From Polyangia bacterium (lineage in GTDB: Bacteria > Myxococcota_A > Polyangia > Nannocystales > Nannocystaceae), in NCBI GenBank assembly GCA_030430565.1, contig JAUIKS010000025.1, positions 109,448-173,447 on the forward strand: a stretch of 64,000 bases of DNA, read 5' to 3'. The position numbers and the translations under genes were made by a program. Below the pieces are notes generated by a model that was given only the letters and a program-made list of their open reading frames with translations, was not told the origin of the DNA and did no database searches. Positions within the stretch are counted from its first letter, which is position 1. The number at the start of each line of letters is the position of its first letter. Positions 1-10,394 of this stretch are shown here, piece by piece.

Positions 1-1
1 C

Positions 2-1171
2 GCGTGCGACCTGCACGAGCGCGCGCTCGTCAGCGCCGACGCGGGCGTCCGGCTGCTGCGCTCGATCAGCGAGCCGGACGACGAAGCGCGCGCGCGCCTC
101 TCCCGGCTGCAGCGCGAGCGCGGCATCAGCCTGACGGAGCTCGGGCGCGATGAGGACTCGCTCGCGGCCTCGGTCGAGGCGGTCGAGCTGCTGCGCTCGC
201 TCTCCTCGCCCGAGCCGCTGGTGTTCGCCGAGACGCTGCGAGACCTCCGCCACGACCTCGCCGCGCTCGGGCGTCACGAGGAGGCGCTCGCCGCCGTCAA
301 CGAGTCGATCGAGGTGCTGCAGGCGCTGCCCGAGGACGACGAGGTGCTCACCGATCTCGCCGAGTCGCTCCTCGGCGCGCGCTTCAGCCTGCGCGCGCTC
401 GAGCGTCACGAGGACGCGGCCGCGGCGACCGAGGGGGCCGCGGCCGCCTACCGGCGGGTGTCGGTGGTCGACGACGAGCTGCTCGTGCCGACCCTGCTCA
501 AGCTGCGGTCCGACCTCAACGCGCTCGGCCGCGGCGAGGAGGCCATGGCCGCGGTCAGCGAGGCGCTCCAGCGCGGGCGCCAGCTCGGCGACCCGCTGCT
601 GCTCGTGAAGGTCGGCGACGCCGTGGCCGAGGAGCTCTCCGAGCGCGACATGGTCGAAGAGGCAGCCACCGCGCGGCGGGAGGGCCTCGCGATGCTCCGT
701 CAGCTCGAGTCGGCGGGCGATGAAGAAGACGAAGACGATGATGAGCTGCTCGAGCTGCGCATCAACCACCTCCACGAGCTCAGCTACGATCTCGTGCAGC
801 TCGGACATCACGACGAGGCGCTGCCGCTGGCGCGCGAGCTCGCCGAGCTCTACCGGGACGCCCGCTACGCGCGGATCGAGCCGGACCCGACGCAGCGCCG
901 CGCCGACCTGGCGGCGGCGCTGGAGAACGCCTGCGACGCGCTGCGCGGGCTGGAGCGCTTCGACGAGGCGCTGCCGCTGGCGGAGCGGCTGATCGAGCAC
1001 CGGCGCGCCTTGGTCAACTCGCTCGAGGACGAGCGCGGCAACCTCATCGACGACCTCGAGCGCCTCGCGGTCATCCTGATGGCGCTCGGGCGCAAGGGCG
1101 AGACCGAGGGGCTGCTCGCCGAGGCGAGCGCGCTGCGGGAGCGGCTCGTGGGCGCGTCTGAGCCTGAGTAG
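2..1171 (+). CDS. TPR-repeat protein, 3' part (start lies outside the window)
   Basis: The frame is open from base 2 with no credible start before about 221, so this is the C-terminal 389 residues of a longer protein. It is built from helical repeats in which phrases such as LGRHEEALAAV, LERHEDAAAAT and LGHHDEALPLA recur about every 40 residues; these are tetratricopeptide repeats, which form superhelical protein-binding scaffolds. An acidic run (EDEDDDE) sits between two repeat groups near 720-750. No signal peptide or membrane segment is visible in the part present. It could be the sensor half of a Ser/Thr kinase like those elsewhere in this window, or a free-standing TPR protein; the missing N-terminus decides. 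The next gene starts 33 bp downstream in the same direction. Confidence 0.8.
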   Translation, partial: ACDLHERALVSADAGVRLLRSISEPDDEARARLSRLQRERGISLTELGRDEDSLAASVEAVELLRSLSSPEPLVFAETLRDLRHDLAALGRHEEALAAVNESIEVLQALPEDDEVLTDLAESLLGARFSLRALERHEDAAAATEGAAAAYRRVSVVDDELLVPTLLKLRSDLNALGRGEEAMAAVSEALQRGRQLGDPLLLVKVGDAVAEELSERDMVEEAATARREGLAMLRQLESAGDEEDEDDDELLELRINHLHELSYDLVQLGHHDEALPLARELAELYRDARYARIEPDPTQRRADLAAALENACDALRGLERFDEALPLAERLIEHRRALVNSLEDERGNLIDDLERLAVILMALGRKGETEGLLAEASALRERLVGASEPE

Positions 1172-1203
1172 GTCCGCGGACCGGGATGTGATACAGGCGC
1201 CCG

Positions 1204-2193
1204 ATGCGATCCGCGCCTTCGGTCCCCATCTCGGTGTTGTTCGGCTCGCTCCTCGTCGCGTGCGCGAGCCAGCCGGCGACGTCGCCAGCGGCGCCGGCGC
1301 CGGCGCCCGCGCCGTCGTCGGCGCCTCCCAAGGCGCGCGAGTCGGTCGACGACGCGGCGCCCGAGCGCCCGACGAAGGCCCCCGGCTACCGCCAGGTCAG
1401 CGCCGGCTTTCGGCTCGCGTGCGCGATCCGGGGGGACGAGAGCGTGGTGTGTTGGGGCGACGATGAGCTCGGCGCCACGTCGCTCGTCCCGAAAGGGCGC
1501 TACCGATCGGTGAGGGCCGGCTTTGACTACGCGTGCGCGATCGCGGCGGACACCAACGCGCTGACCTGCTGGGGTCGCCGGGACGAATGGAAGTCGGTCT
1601 GGATCGCGGGCGCCGCCCCCGAGGGCGCCTTCGACGAGGTCTACGTCGCCGAGTGGCGAGCCTGCGCGATCCGTTCGGGCTCCGGACACCTCGTCTGCTG
1701 GACCTCGGAGGGCGAGCGCCCCGTCGTGACCGACAACGAGGGCTGGGCGCGCGACATCCCCTTCGCCAAGCTCTGGATCGACCGCGACTACACCTGCGGG
1801 ATTCGTCGCGACAACGGCGAGCTGGCGTGCAACCCGGTCGGTCGCCCTCGAGAGCTCCCCGCCGGCCCCTTCGTCGACATCTACAACCACTGCGCGCGGC
1901 GGGCCGACGGCGAGCTCCGCTGCTTCCCGATCGCCGACTCGGACGAGGTCCCCGAGGACGCGTTCGCGTCGCTCGCCACCGGGTCTGGTTTTTACCCCTG
2001 CGGTCTGCTCCGCGAGAGCGCGCGCCCGCTGTGCTGGCACGGCGCGACGGCTGACCCCCGCGCGCCGGACGTCCCCCTCGCCTCGCTCAGCACCGCGTGG
2101 GGGCTCTCGTGCGGCGTTCGAGCCGACACCCACGAGGTCCTGTGCTGGGGAGATGACGTCGACGAGGGTCACATCGCGCCGACCCCTCCGTGA
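1204..2193 (+). CDS. RCC1-like repeat lipoprotein
   Basis: A 329-residue protein with a signal peptide ending in a lipobox (LLVAC, Cys about 20), so it is expected to be lipid-anchored outside the inner membrane. An Ala/Pro linker (about 22-45) leads into repeats about 40-50 residues apart that pair a Cys-Ala-Ile strand with a Cys-Trp-Gly strand (LACAIRG..VVCWGDD, YACAIAA..LTCWGRR, YTCGIRR..LACNP, LSCGVRA..VLCWGDD). This is the pattern of bacterial RCC1/BLIP-II-type beta-propellers with a disulfide-prone Cys pair per blade. Such proteins are common in myxobacteria and usually uncharacterised; a binding role is the reasonable guess. It follows the TPR gene at 32 bp and may be cotranscribed. 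Confidence 0.8.
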   Translation: MRSAPSVPISVLFGSLLVACASQPATSPAAPAPAPAPSSAPPKARESVDDAAPERPTKAPGYRQVSAGFRLACAIRGDESVVCWGDDELGATSLVPKGRYRSVRAGFDYACAIAADTNALTCWGRRDEWKSVWIAGAAPEGAFDEVYVAEWRACAIRSGSGHLVCWTSEGERPVVTDNEGWARDIPFAKLWIDRDYTCGIRRDNGELACNPVGRPRELPAGPFVDIYNHCARRADGELRCFPIADSDEVPEDAFASLATGSGFYPCGLLRESARPLCWHGATADPRAPDVPLASLSTAWGLSCGVRADTHEVLCWGDDVDEGHIAPTPP

Positions 2194-2273
2194 GGCCGGC
2201 GTGATGTCGGCTCCCTCCCGCGCGTGTAGCCTGTACAAACGTTAATGTTGAGCCGATGACGCGCGCGCGGAGC

Positions 2274-2289
2274 TGGTCTTTGTAGACAT
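2274..2289. promoter_or_regulatory. 16-bp dyad, imperfect copy (ATGTCT-N4-AGACAT family)
   Basis: TGGTCT-TTGT-AGACAT: the right half is exact and the left half matches at five of six positions. It lies about 390 bp upstream of the gene at 2679 and shortly after the stop of the RCC1-like gene. Confidence 0.4.
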
Positions 2290-2560
2290 GTGAGCCCGCG
2301 CACGCTGCGCGTGTAGAGGTCTGAGCCCGCCGGGATTCAGAAAATTGTGCGTTGATCTCGTGCTGTTACGCGAATGGGCGCGGTTGCCCCCAGCTCGATC
2401 GGCACCTGTACCGAGCGACACCCCACCTCGTCCCACACGCTACGTAGAACAAAGTCTCGGTCTCGATCGCGGCTCGCGTCGGTCCACGGATCGCCGCGTC
2501 GCGATCGTGACCGGGGTGCCTCGCCCCCACGGATCTGACAGCGCGGCGCGCTCCTTCAAT

Positions 2561-2576
2561 ATGTCTGTAAGTACAT
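2561..2576. promoter_or_regulatory. 16-bp dyad (ATGTCT-N4-AGACAT family)
   Basis: ATGTCT-GTAA-GTACAT, with an exact left half and four of six matches in the right half. It is centred about 110 bp upstream of the ATG at 2679, the same distance at which the two perfect copies at 15531 and 16412 lie from their minus-strand genes. Confidence 0.45.
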
Positions 2577-2678
2577 GTAAATCTCGGCTCTATACTTACT
2601 GTGTCGGTGCGGTGAGCACGGGCCGCGCGCGGGTGAGCCGCGAATTGACAGCATCATCAAGGAGTAGACCGAACAGTC

Positions 2679-3365
2679 ATGAGTCGAAATATCGCAACCA
2701 TTGACACCTACAGCACGATCCCTCAAACCGCGAGCTATCGGCCGCCGGTCGCGATGTCGAGCGGATCGTCCGGCGCGCGCGCGCGCGTGACGACGCGCCC
2801 GCCAGCGGCGGAGGTAGACGACGCAGACCGCGACAGCGCGTGGATCAGCCGGTCGCGCGCGCTGGCGTGGGCCTGGACCACGACGGCGGTCTTGGTCATG
2901 GCGCTCGGCGGGGCGTGGCTGGTGAACGTGGTCGCGGACTCATACGGCTCAGAGCCGACGGTCGACTTCAGCTGGAGCGTGGCGCGGCTCAGCGTCGACG
3001 ACGTCGCCTCGCGCCCGGCGCTGTACGACGGGCGCGACGTCGCCGTCACGGGCCTCGTGAAGGTCGACGCGGGCGCGGAGGAACCCTCGGGGTCCCACCC
3101 CGCCGACAGCTTCGAGCTCTCGGATGACGACGGCCCCGCGTTTAACGATCGCGTCAAGATCGTCAACGCGACCGGCGAGGAGGTGCGGGTCGTCGAGGAC
3201 TCGCTGGTCGAGGTCGAGGGTCGCGTGCTCGTCAGCAGCGAGGCGAACCCGCAGCCCGAGGACGTCGTGATCGTCGCCAGCCGGATCCACCGCGAGGACC
3301 CGGCCGACAAGCTGCGCAAGACCATCGAGCCCCACCCGGCACCCGTCGCGCGGGCGCGCGAGTAG
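2679..3365 (+). CDS. single-pass membrane protein with OB-fold-like domain
   Basis: A 228-residue protein. About 60 polar residues come first, then one membrane segment (about residues 65-90, TTAVLVMALGGAWLVNVVA), then a 130-residue domain with VAVTGLVKVD, VKIVNATG and VEVEGRVLV strands. The pattern (short beta strands around a lone Gly, ending in an 'EVEGRV' strand) resembles the OB folds of tRNA_anti-like or CcmE-like proteins, which bind oligonucleotides or small ligands; I cannot name the ligand. AAGGAG at 2659-2664 is a possible ribosome binding site, somewhat far (14 bases) from the ATG. Two dyad elements lie upstream. Function unknown. Confidence 0.7.
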   Translation: MSRNIATIDTYSTIPQTASYRPPVAMSSGSSGARARVTTRPPAAEVDDADRDSAWISRSRALAWAWTTTAVLVMALGGAWLVNVVADSYGSEPTVDFSWSVARLSVDDVASRPALYDGRDVAVTGLVKVDAGAEEPSGSHPADSFELSDDDGPAFNDRVKIVNATGEEVRVVEDSLVEVEGRVLVSSEANPQPEDVVIVASRIHREDPADKLRKTIEPHPAPVARARE

Positions 3366-3603
3366 GTCCTCTTCACAGGCGGCGGTGACGCGGGCGGCTG
3401 GCGTCCGCGTCGCGCCGCCGATCCATCGATCCATCGATCCACCGCGAGAGACGGTGATTCGCCGGCGCGCTCGAGCGCCGCGCGCGACGGGTAATTGGGA
3501 GGCGAGCTCTCGGCCGTAGTGAGGTGGGTCGCGCTCGAGATTTTTTCTAACGCGGCCTGTCCGTGAACCCCGTTGTGCCGGCATTGGATATTGGAGGTAG
3601 TTC

Positions 3604-5562
<1,959 letters not shown>

Positions 5563-5655
5563 CGGCACGCCGCGCGTTCATGAGGACCGCTCCACGACAA
5601 CCCCGCGCCGCGCGTTCGTGTGCCGTCTCAGCACCCCGTGCTATGGAGCGGTGAG

Positions 5656-6498
5656 ATGCGCGCGCTCTTGATCGTGTACACAATCGCGGCCGCCGTCACC
5701 TGGGCGGGGAGCCAGGGGGGCGCCACGGCGGGCGCGCTGCCCGTGTTCGCCTGGTGCGCGCTGCTCGCCTTCGGTCTCCAGTGGCTGGCCTTTGTGCCAG
5801 CCTACCGGAAGCAGACAGAGAAGTTTTATGACCTTACGGGCAGCCTCACCTACCTCAGCTGCACGGGGCTCGCGCTGGCCTTGGTCGGCCGCTTCGACCC
5901 GCGCTCGCTGCTGCTCGCGCTGTTCATCCTCGTGTGGGCGGGGCGGCTCGGCGGCTTCCTGTTCGCCCGCGTCCGCGCCGACGGCGGCGACGACCGCTTC
6001 GACACGATCAAGCCCGACCCGCTGCGCTTCTTGACCGCCTGGAGCTTGCAGGGGCTGTGGGTCTTGCTGACCGCCGGCGCCGCGTGGGCGGCGATCACCG
6101 CCGCGCAGGCGCGGCCGCTGACGGCCCTCGACATCCTCGGCGCGTCGTTGTGGATCACGGGCTTCGCGGTCGAGGTGGTCGCCGACCAGCAAAAGCGCGC
6201 CTTCCGTGCGCGAGCCGGTCGCGGCCGCTTCATCACCACGGGTCTGTGGAGCCGGTCGCGTCACCCCAACTACGTCGGCGAGATCGTGCTGTGGATCGGC
6301 GTCGCGCTGCTCGCCCTGCCGGCGCTATCTGGCTGGCGGCTGGTGACGCTCATCTCGCCGGTGTTCGTGTACTTGCTGCTCACCCGGGTCAGCGGCGTGC
6401 CGCTGCTGGAGAAGAAGGCCGATCGCACGTGGGGCGGTCAGGCCGACTACGAGGCCTACAAGGCCAGGACCCCGGTGCTGCTCCCGCGGCTGTGGTAG
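5656..6498 (+). CDS. DUF1295 family membrane protein (steroid 5-alpha-reductase-like)
   Basis: About 280 residues with six or seven hydrophobic segments. The run FVPAYRKQTEKFYDLTGS, the following SLTYL, and the C-terminal SRHPNYVGEI followed by LLEKKADRTWG..YEAYKARTP are diagnostic of DUF1295 proteins, relatives of steroid 5-alpha reductase and isoprenylcysteine methyltransferases; the HPNY motif belongs to the cofactor site in those families. Substrate unknown, probably a lipid. The frame opens earlier with a GTG at 5620, but ATG 5656 has GGAG (5644-5647) at good distance and begins directly with the first membrane helix, so I prefer it. Confidence 0.88.
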   Translation: MRALLIVYTIAAAVTWAGSQGGATAGALPVFAWCALLAFGLQWLAFVPAYRKQTEKFYDLTGSLTYLSCTGLALALVGRFDPRSLLLALFILVWAGRLGGFLFARVRADGGDDRFDTIKPDPLRFLTAWSLQGLWVLLTAGAAWAAITAAQARPLTALDILGASLWITGFAVEVVADQQKRAFRARAGRGRFITTGLWSRSRHPNYVGEIVLWIGVALLALPALSGWRLVTLISPVFVYLLLTRVSGVPLLEKKADRTWGGQADYEAYKARTPVLLPRLW

Positions 6499-6523
6499 CG
6501 CTCCTCGAGGGTCGCCGTCGGGC

Positions 6524-9040
6524 TCACGCCGACTCGGGCTTGCGCCGCGAGAGCAGCTCCTGCGTGAGCCGCTGGCTCCTCCGTAAGATGTCTTTAAGGT
6601 CAGCCTCGTCCTCGGCCAGCGCGATCACGCGGTCGCCCGGATCGACGAGCGCGCTCGGGTCGGGGTTGACCAGCAGCCGACGCTGCAGGTCGGCGCCGGC
6701 GCTGATCTCGGCGCCGCTGCTGCGGAACAGGCCCAGCGGGACCACGCCGCAGCGGCCCTCGAGGGTGTAGAGCACGCGGCGGACCAGCCGCCACCGATTG
6801 CCGTGGAACCACTCGGGCAGCTCGGCGGTGTAGACCTCGGAGTTGTCCTCATCGAAGGTGACGAGGCTGTGGAAGAGCTGCGGGAACGCCGGGTCGGCGC
6901 TCGCGGTCGCGAGCCAGGCGTCCGCCAGCTCCTGCCCGCGCACCGGGATGACCCAGCCGCGGAAGGGGTCGAAGAGCTCGCGCGGCTCGTGGTCCCCGGC
7001 CTCGACGAGCGTCGAGGGCAGCACCTGCCGGGGCGTGCGGTGCCCGGCGGTCGCCAGGGTCGTGAGCGCCGGCGGTAGCACGGCGCTCTGCTCGGGCGAG
7101 ATCTCGGCGGCCTGCGCGGCCGTGAGCGCGCGCTGGTGGTGGTCGGCGCCGCAGGCCTGATGGACCGCGCGGGTGATCCGCAGCGGGTGGTAGCGCGGGC
7201 CCTTGTTGTAGCGGTGGTCTCCTTGCAGCACGACGACCCGCGCGGCCCTGGGCAGGCGCAGGCCCACGAGGTCGCTGGGGACCTCGGGGTTCTCGTGGTG
7301 GATCACGAGGCCCTTGATGCGCGCGAGGTGCAGGCGCACGCGCTTGGGCAGCCCGTCGGAGACGACCACGTGGATCGAGCGGAACTGCGTCGGGCCGGGG
7401 CTGCGCAGCAGCCGGATCAGCGGCAGCATCTCCTCGCGGAAGTTGAGGATCACGATGTGCCCCTTGAGCCGCTGGAACAGGCGCGTCTGGTCGCGGCCGA
7501 ACAGGCTCGTGAGCGCGGCCGTGAACCACGCGAGGAAGCCGAGGCCGGCGATCGTCGCCATCGCGCCGATAAAGCGCGCCGTCGAGCTCTTCACGGTCTC
7601 GGCGCTGAAGTTGCCCGTGGCGAAGGTGTTGATCTCCCAAAACGAGTCGTCGAGCGTGCGCAGGTGGGCGTTGGAGTCGTGCTCGATGCTCCAGACGATC
7701 ACCGTCGAGATCAGCACCAGCACCGCGAACGCGGCGAAGGGGACGAGCGGGTTGGAGAGGTGGCCCTCGAAGTTGGAGCTGAGCCGGTCGCGCAGGATCC
7801 CGCGGCGTCGCAGGTAGCGGCGCAGCAGCAGCAGCAGCGTGAGCAGGACGACCGTGATCCCGCCATAGCGCAGCAGCGCCCCGCGTCGTCGGCTGCGCTC
7901 GCGATCGTCGGCGACCGGGTGCAGCGGGATCGGCTCCTGCTCCGCGAAGCTGTGCCAGCGCGGGCGAATACCGAGCTGCTTGTCCTCGGGGTGCGCGGCC
8001 GCGTCGTCCGCCGCGTCGAGCAGCGCCAGCGTCGCGCGGTTGTGCTCGGCGCGGTGGGCCTCGTGCTCGGCGTTGTCCGTCGTCAGCAGGACCGTCGTCA
8101 CGCAGATCGTCGGCAGCCCGAACTCCAGCCCGGGGTAGGTCTTCGGCTCGATCTGGCAGACCCGGTAGTAGGGGTAGCCGTCGATCAGGCGATCGATCAC
8201 CTTGTCGGGCAGCGGGTTCACCGACGCGACCCCGGACGCGATCATGTCCGCGATGTCCGGATGGCCAGGCTCCGTGGTCCGCAGCATCACGAGCAGGTCG
8301 CCGCCGCGCATGGCCGCGAAGGCCTTGGACGAGCCGGCCTCGAGGCGGTTGAGATCATCAACCGTGAGCCCGGCGGCGCCGACGATCACCTTGCCGGTCT
8401 CGAAGCTGCCCGAGCTCTCCTTGCCGATGTAGATCGGGTGGTCGCCGACCCCCGCGAGGCTGGAGAGCCGCACCGGGCGGCGCACGAGCATGTGCACGGC
8501 GCCGTCGGTCAGCGCGGCGACCAGCCGGAGATGGCTCTTGCGCGCCATCTCCGAGGTCACGTCGCACATCCAGCCGCTGTGGTGCTCCGTCTCGTCCGCG
8601 CCCTCGGCGGGCTCGACCGTTCGCTCGGCGACGCGGCTCGCCTTGAAGGCCTCGGCCGCGACGTCGTACTGCACCAGCGCGAAGTCGAGCTCGCCCTGGA
8701 GCAGCATGCGGATGTTCTCGCACGAGCCCTTGGTCTCGCGCAGATCGATGTCGATCGTCGCGCTCGTGCGCTCGAGCCCGCGGCGCAGCGCCTTGCCGAT
8801 GCGGAGGAAGCCGCCGCGCTTGCCCCCGGTGCCGAAGCTGTAGAGCGGCAGGCCATTTCGTCGCGGCCGCTCGCCCGCGGCGTCGCCCGCCGGCGCGGTC
8901 TCGGGCTCGGGCTCGGGCTCGGCTCCAGCGGGGGTCGGCGCGCCCGCGGCCGCGCCGGGGATCAGCGCGAGCGCGAGCGCGAGGAGTCCGAGGCGGCGCT
9001 TGAGGCGATGACGCATAGGCTCGACTCGACGAAGGTTCAT
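6524..9040 (-). CDS. TAXI ligand-binding domain fused to K+-channel-like pore and RCK-like domain
   Basis: An 838-residue fusion. After a signal peptide (about residues 12-33) and a Pro/Glu linker comes a TAXI-type TRAP solute-binding domain (about 62-350): YSFGTGGKRGGF, KGSCENIRMLLQGELDFALVQ and a later region naming its hinge. Then a hydrophobic helix (about 393-411) with a basic tail, and an outer helix (LVPFAAFAVLVLISTVIVW, about 430-450), a pore loop (DDSFWEINTFATGNFS, about 463-480) and an inner helix (about 488-510), the plan of two-helix K+ channels. The usual TVGYGD filter is replaced by ATGNFS. The rest (515-838) has Rossmann strands (GHIVILNFRE, IHVVVSD, ARVVVLQGD) and ends in an RCK_C-like VDPGDRVIALAED, as in CASTOR/POLLUX-type channels. 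The ATG overlaps the stop of the upstream RCK gene (ATGA). Proposed role: ligand-gated ion channel; ion and ligand unknown. Confidence 0.75.
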   Translation of the reverse strand: MNLRRVEPMRHRLKRRLGLLALALALIPGAAAGAPTPAGAEPEPEPETAPAGDAAGERPRRNGLPLYSFGTGGKRGGFLRIGKALRRGLERTSATIDIDLRETKGSCENIRMLLQGELDFALVQYDVAAEAFKASRVAERTVEPAEGADETEHHSGWMCDVTSEMARKSHLRLVAALTDGAVHMLVRRPVRLSSLAGVGDHPIYIGKESSGSFETGKVIVGAAGLTVDDLNRLEAGSSKAFAAMRGGDLLVMLRTTEPGHPDIADMIASGVASVNPLPDKVIDRLIDGYPYYRVCQIEPKTYPGLEFGLPTICVTTVLLTTDNAEHEAHRAEHNRATLALLDAADDAAAHPEDKQLGIRPRWHSFAEQEPIPLHPVADDRERSRRRGALLRYGGITVVLLTLLLLLRRYLRRRGILRDRLSSNFEGHLSNPLVPFAAFAVLVLISTVIVWSIEHDSNAHLRTLDDSFWEINTFATGNFSAETVKSSTARFIGAMATIAGLGFLAWFTAALTSLFGRDQTRLFQRLKGHIVILNFREEMLPLIRLLRSPGPTQFRSIHVVVSDGLPKRVRLHLARIKGLVIHHENPEVPSDLVGLRLPRAARVVVLQGDHRYNKGPRYHPLRITRAVHQACGADHHQRALTAAQAAEISPEQSAVLPPALTTLATAGHRTPRQVLPSTLVEAGDHEPRELFDPFRGWVIPVRGQELADAWLATASADPAFPQLFHSLVTFDEDNSEVYTAELPEWFHGNRWRLVRRVLYTLEGRCGVVPLGLFRSSGAEISAGADLQRRLLVNPDPSALVDPGDRVIALAEDEADLKDILRRSQRLTQELLSRRKPESA

Positions 9041-9819
9041 CCCGGGGCGTGATTCGGCGCGGCGGTCAGCGCCACGAGGCCGGCCGCGTCGCGCAGCGGC
9101 GCCCGGGGGCCAGGGTTGAGCTCGAGGCGCGAGCGCACGCGCGAGCCGCCGCGCGCGCGCGAGTAGAGCCCGACCACGGTGATCGGCGCGCCCGCCTCGT
9201 CGCGCTCGAGCTCGATGCACGCGTCACGGAACTGCTTCTCGCGCAGCGCCTCGGGGATCGGCAGCAGCTGGACGCTGTGCTGGCGCTCGATCAGCTCGAC
9301 GAGGAAGCGGAACACCGCCAGGTCGACGCAGGCGTGGGCCATCAGCGCCGAGCGCAGGAAGCCGTCGTAGAAGATCGTCGCCACGCCGTGCCCGGCGAAC
9401 TCGAAGGCGGCCTCGGGATCGTCGACCGCGACGACGATGTTGGGCACCGGATCATCCTCGCAGGCGCGCTTGATCGCCGCGCACGCGAGCCGGGAGAACG
9501 CGTCGGGCTCGCTGCGCCCGTGGTGTGGGAGCACGACCACGGCGCGGGCGGAGCGAATGTCGAGCTCGTCGCGCAGGAAGGTGGTGAAGCGCTCGATGCT
9601 CTGGTTGTCGACCTGACCGCGGCGGTAGCTGAACTCCGGGCGCTCGGTCTCATCGGCGATGCTGCGCTCGATGTAGCGGGGGTCGTGATGGCCCACGCAG
9701 ACCAGCTGCGCGTCCTCGCCGAGGCGCGCGAGCGACTGCAGCAGACCGATGTCCTCCGGGTCCCAGTTGATCACGACGATGCGCGCGAGACCCGGGTTAT
9801 GCTGCACGTCAGAGGGCAT
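9037..9819 (-). CDS. RCK-like regulatory subunit of the TAXI channel
   Basis: A 260-residue soluble protein. It begins with a Rossmann-type strand (ARIVVINWDPED), continues with LVCVGHHDPRYIE, ARAVVVLPHHG, PNIVVAVDDPEAA and a helix-rich crossover, and ends in a small beta domain; this matches the RCK_N plus RCK_C layout of K+-channel gating rings, especially the CASTOR/POLLUX branch (inference from pattern). Its stop overlaps the start of the pore gene by four bases, so the two products are made together and probably form a joint gating ring. I placed the start at the ATG before PSDVQHN because the longer open frame upstream is Arg/Pro-rich and not protein-like; no clear ribosome binding site was found. 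Confidence 0.65.
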   Translation of the reverse strand: MPSDVQHNPGLARIVVINWDPEDIGLLQSLARLGEDAQLVCVGHHDPRYIERSIADETERPEFSYRRGQVDNQSIERFTTFLRDELDIRSARAVVVLPHHGRSEPDAFSRLACAAIKRACEDDPVPNIVVAVDDPEAAFEFAGHGVATIFYDGFLRSALMAHACVDLAVFRFLVELIERQHSVQLLPIPEALREKQFRDACIELERDEAGAPITVVGLYSRARGGSRVRSRLELNPGPRAPLRDAAGLVALTAAPNHAPG

Positions 9820-10394
9820 GTGGACGGCCGGAGGAACACACCGTGGGCGGGTGTTCGTGTCAAGCAGAGTGTGTGGACCCGGCGACGCTCGCTCGCCGTC
9901 GCCCCTCCGCATATTTTTCGGCGCGCTACGCGGGCGCTCGCCTCCGCCGCGCGGAGCGACGAACGCTTCGCGCCCCGGTCGCGGCGCTCGCGGGCGACGC
10001 CGTGACCGTCGAGAACTCACGCCCGCCGGTAGCACATTTCTCGAAGGACATGTTGGGGCGCAGCGCCGCTTCCCTCGCGTCGCGAGCTCGGCGCGTCGTT
10101 CAAAAAAATTCTCGACGCGTTGTAATCACGCGGCGCGGCGCGGCAATGACCTGTTGAGAGCGCCGACGCGTTCGACCCGCGCGACCGAGTCACGCGTCGG
10201 GCGAGCGCGCGTCGCTCCGCGAACCTGTCAAAGACAACTCGTCACCGACAACCTGTAAACCAGCCCGCTCGTCCGCGTCGTGTTCAGCTCGCGCGCGGGG
10301 GAGGGGGCGCGAAGCGAGCCGCGCGACGTCCGTGCGGGGTCGGACCTCGGTCTGAACCCGGCCCCGGCGGCGCGCGGCAGAGGGAACAACCTAC
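9820..10394. other. divergent intergenic region
   Basis: About 575 bp between the RCK-like gene (minus) and the Cys-repeat lipoprotein (plus). It contains short A/T tracts (CATATTTTTC near 9910 and TTCAAAAAAATTC near 10098) in otherwise GC-rich DNA and should hold two divergent promoters. No gene seen. Confidence 0.4.

Larger units (their letters stand above)
2194..2678. other. intergenic region with two dyad elements
   Basis: About 485 bp without a convincing gene; an open frame from 2345 to 2704 has no family-like composition. The region holds two copies of a 16-bp dyad (2274-2289 and 2561-2576) and is more A/T-rich in its last 120 bp, so it probably contains the promoter and operators of the gene starting at 2679. 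Confidence 0.5.

Noticed and set aside
2345..2704. 119-codon plus-strand frame upstream of the OB-like gene
   Set aside because: No ribosome site, no family-like composition, and it overlaps the next gene's start and two dyad elements.
7136..9052. Long plus-strand open frame (638 codons) opposite the channel gene
   Set aside because: Composition is Arg/Ala/His-rich with no motifs; it is the high-GC shadow of the TAXI-pore-RCK gene, whose motifs are unmistakable on the minus strand.
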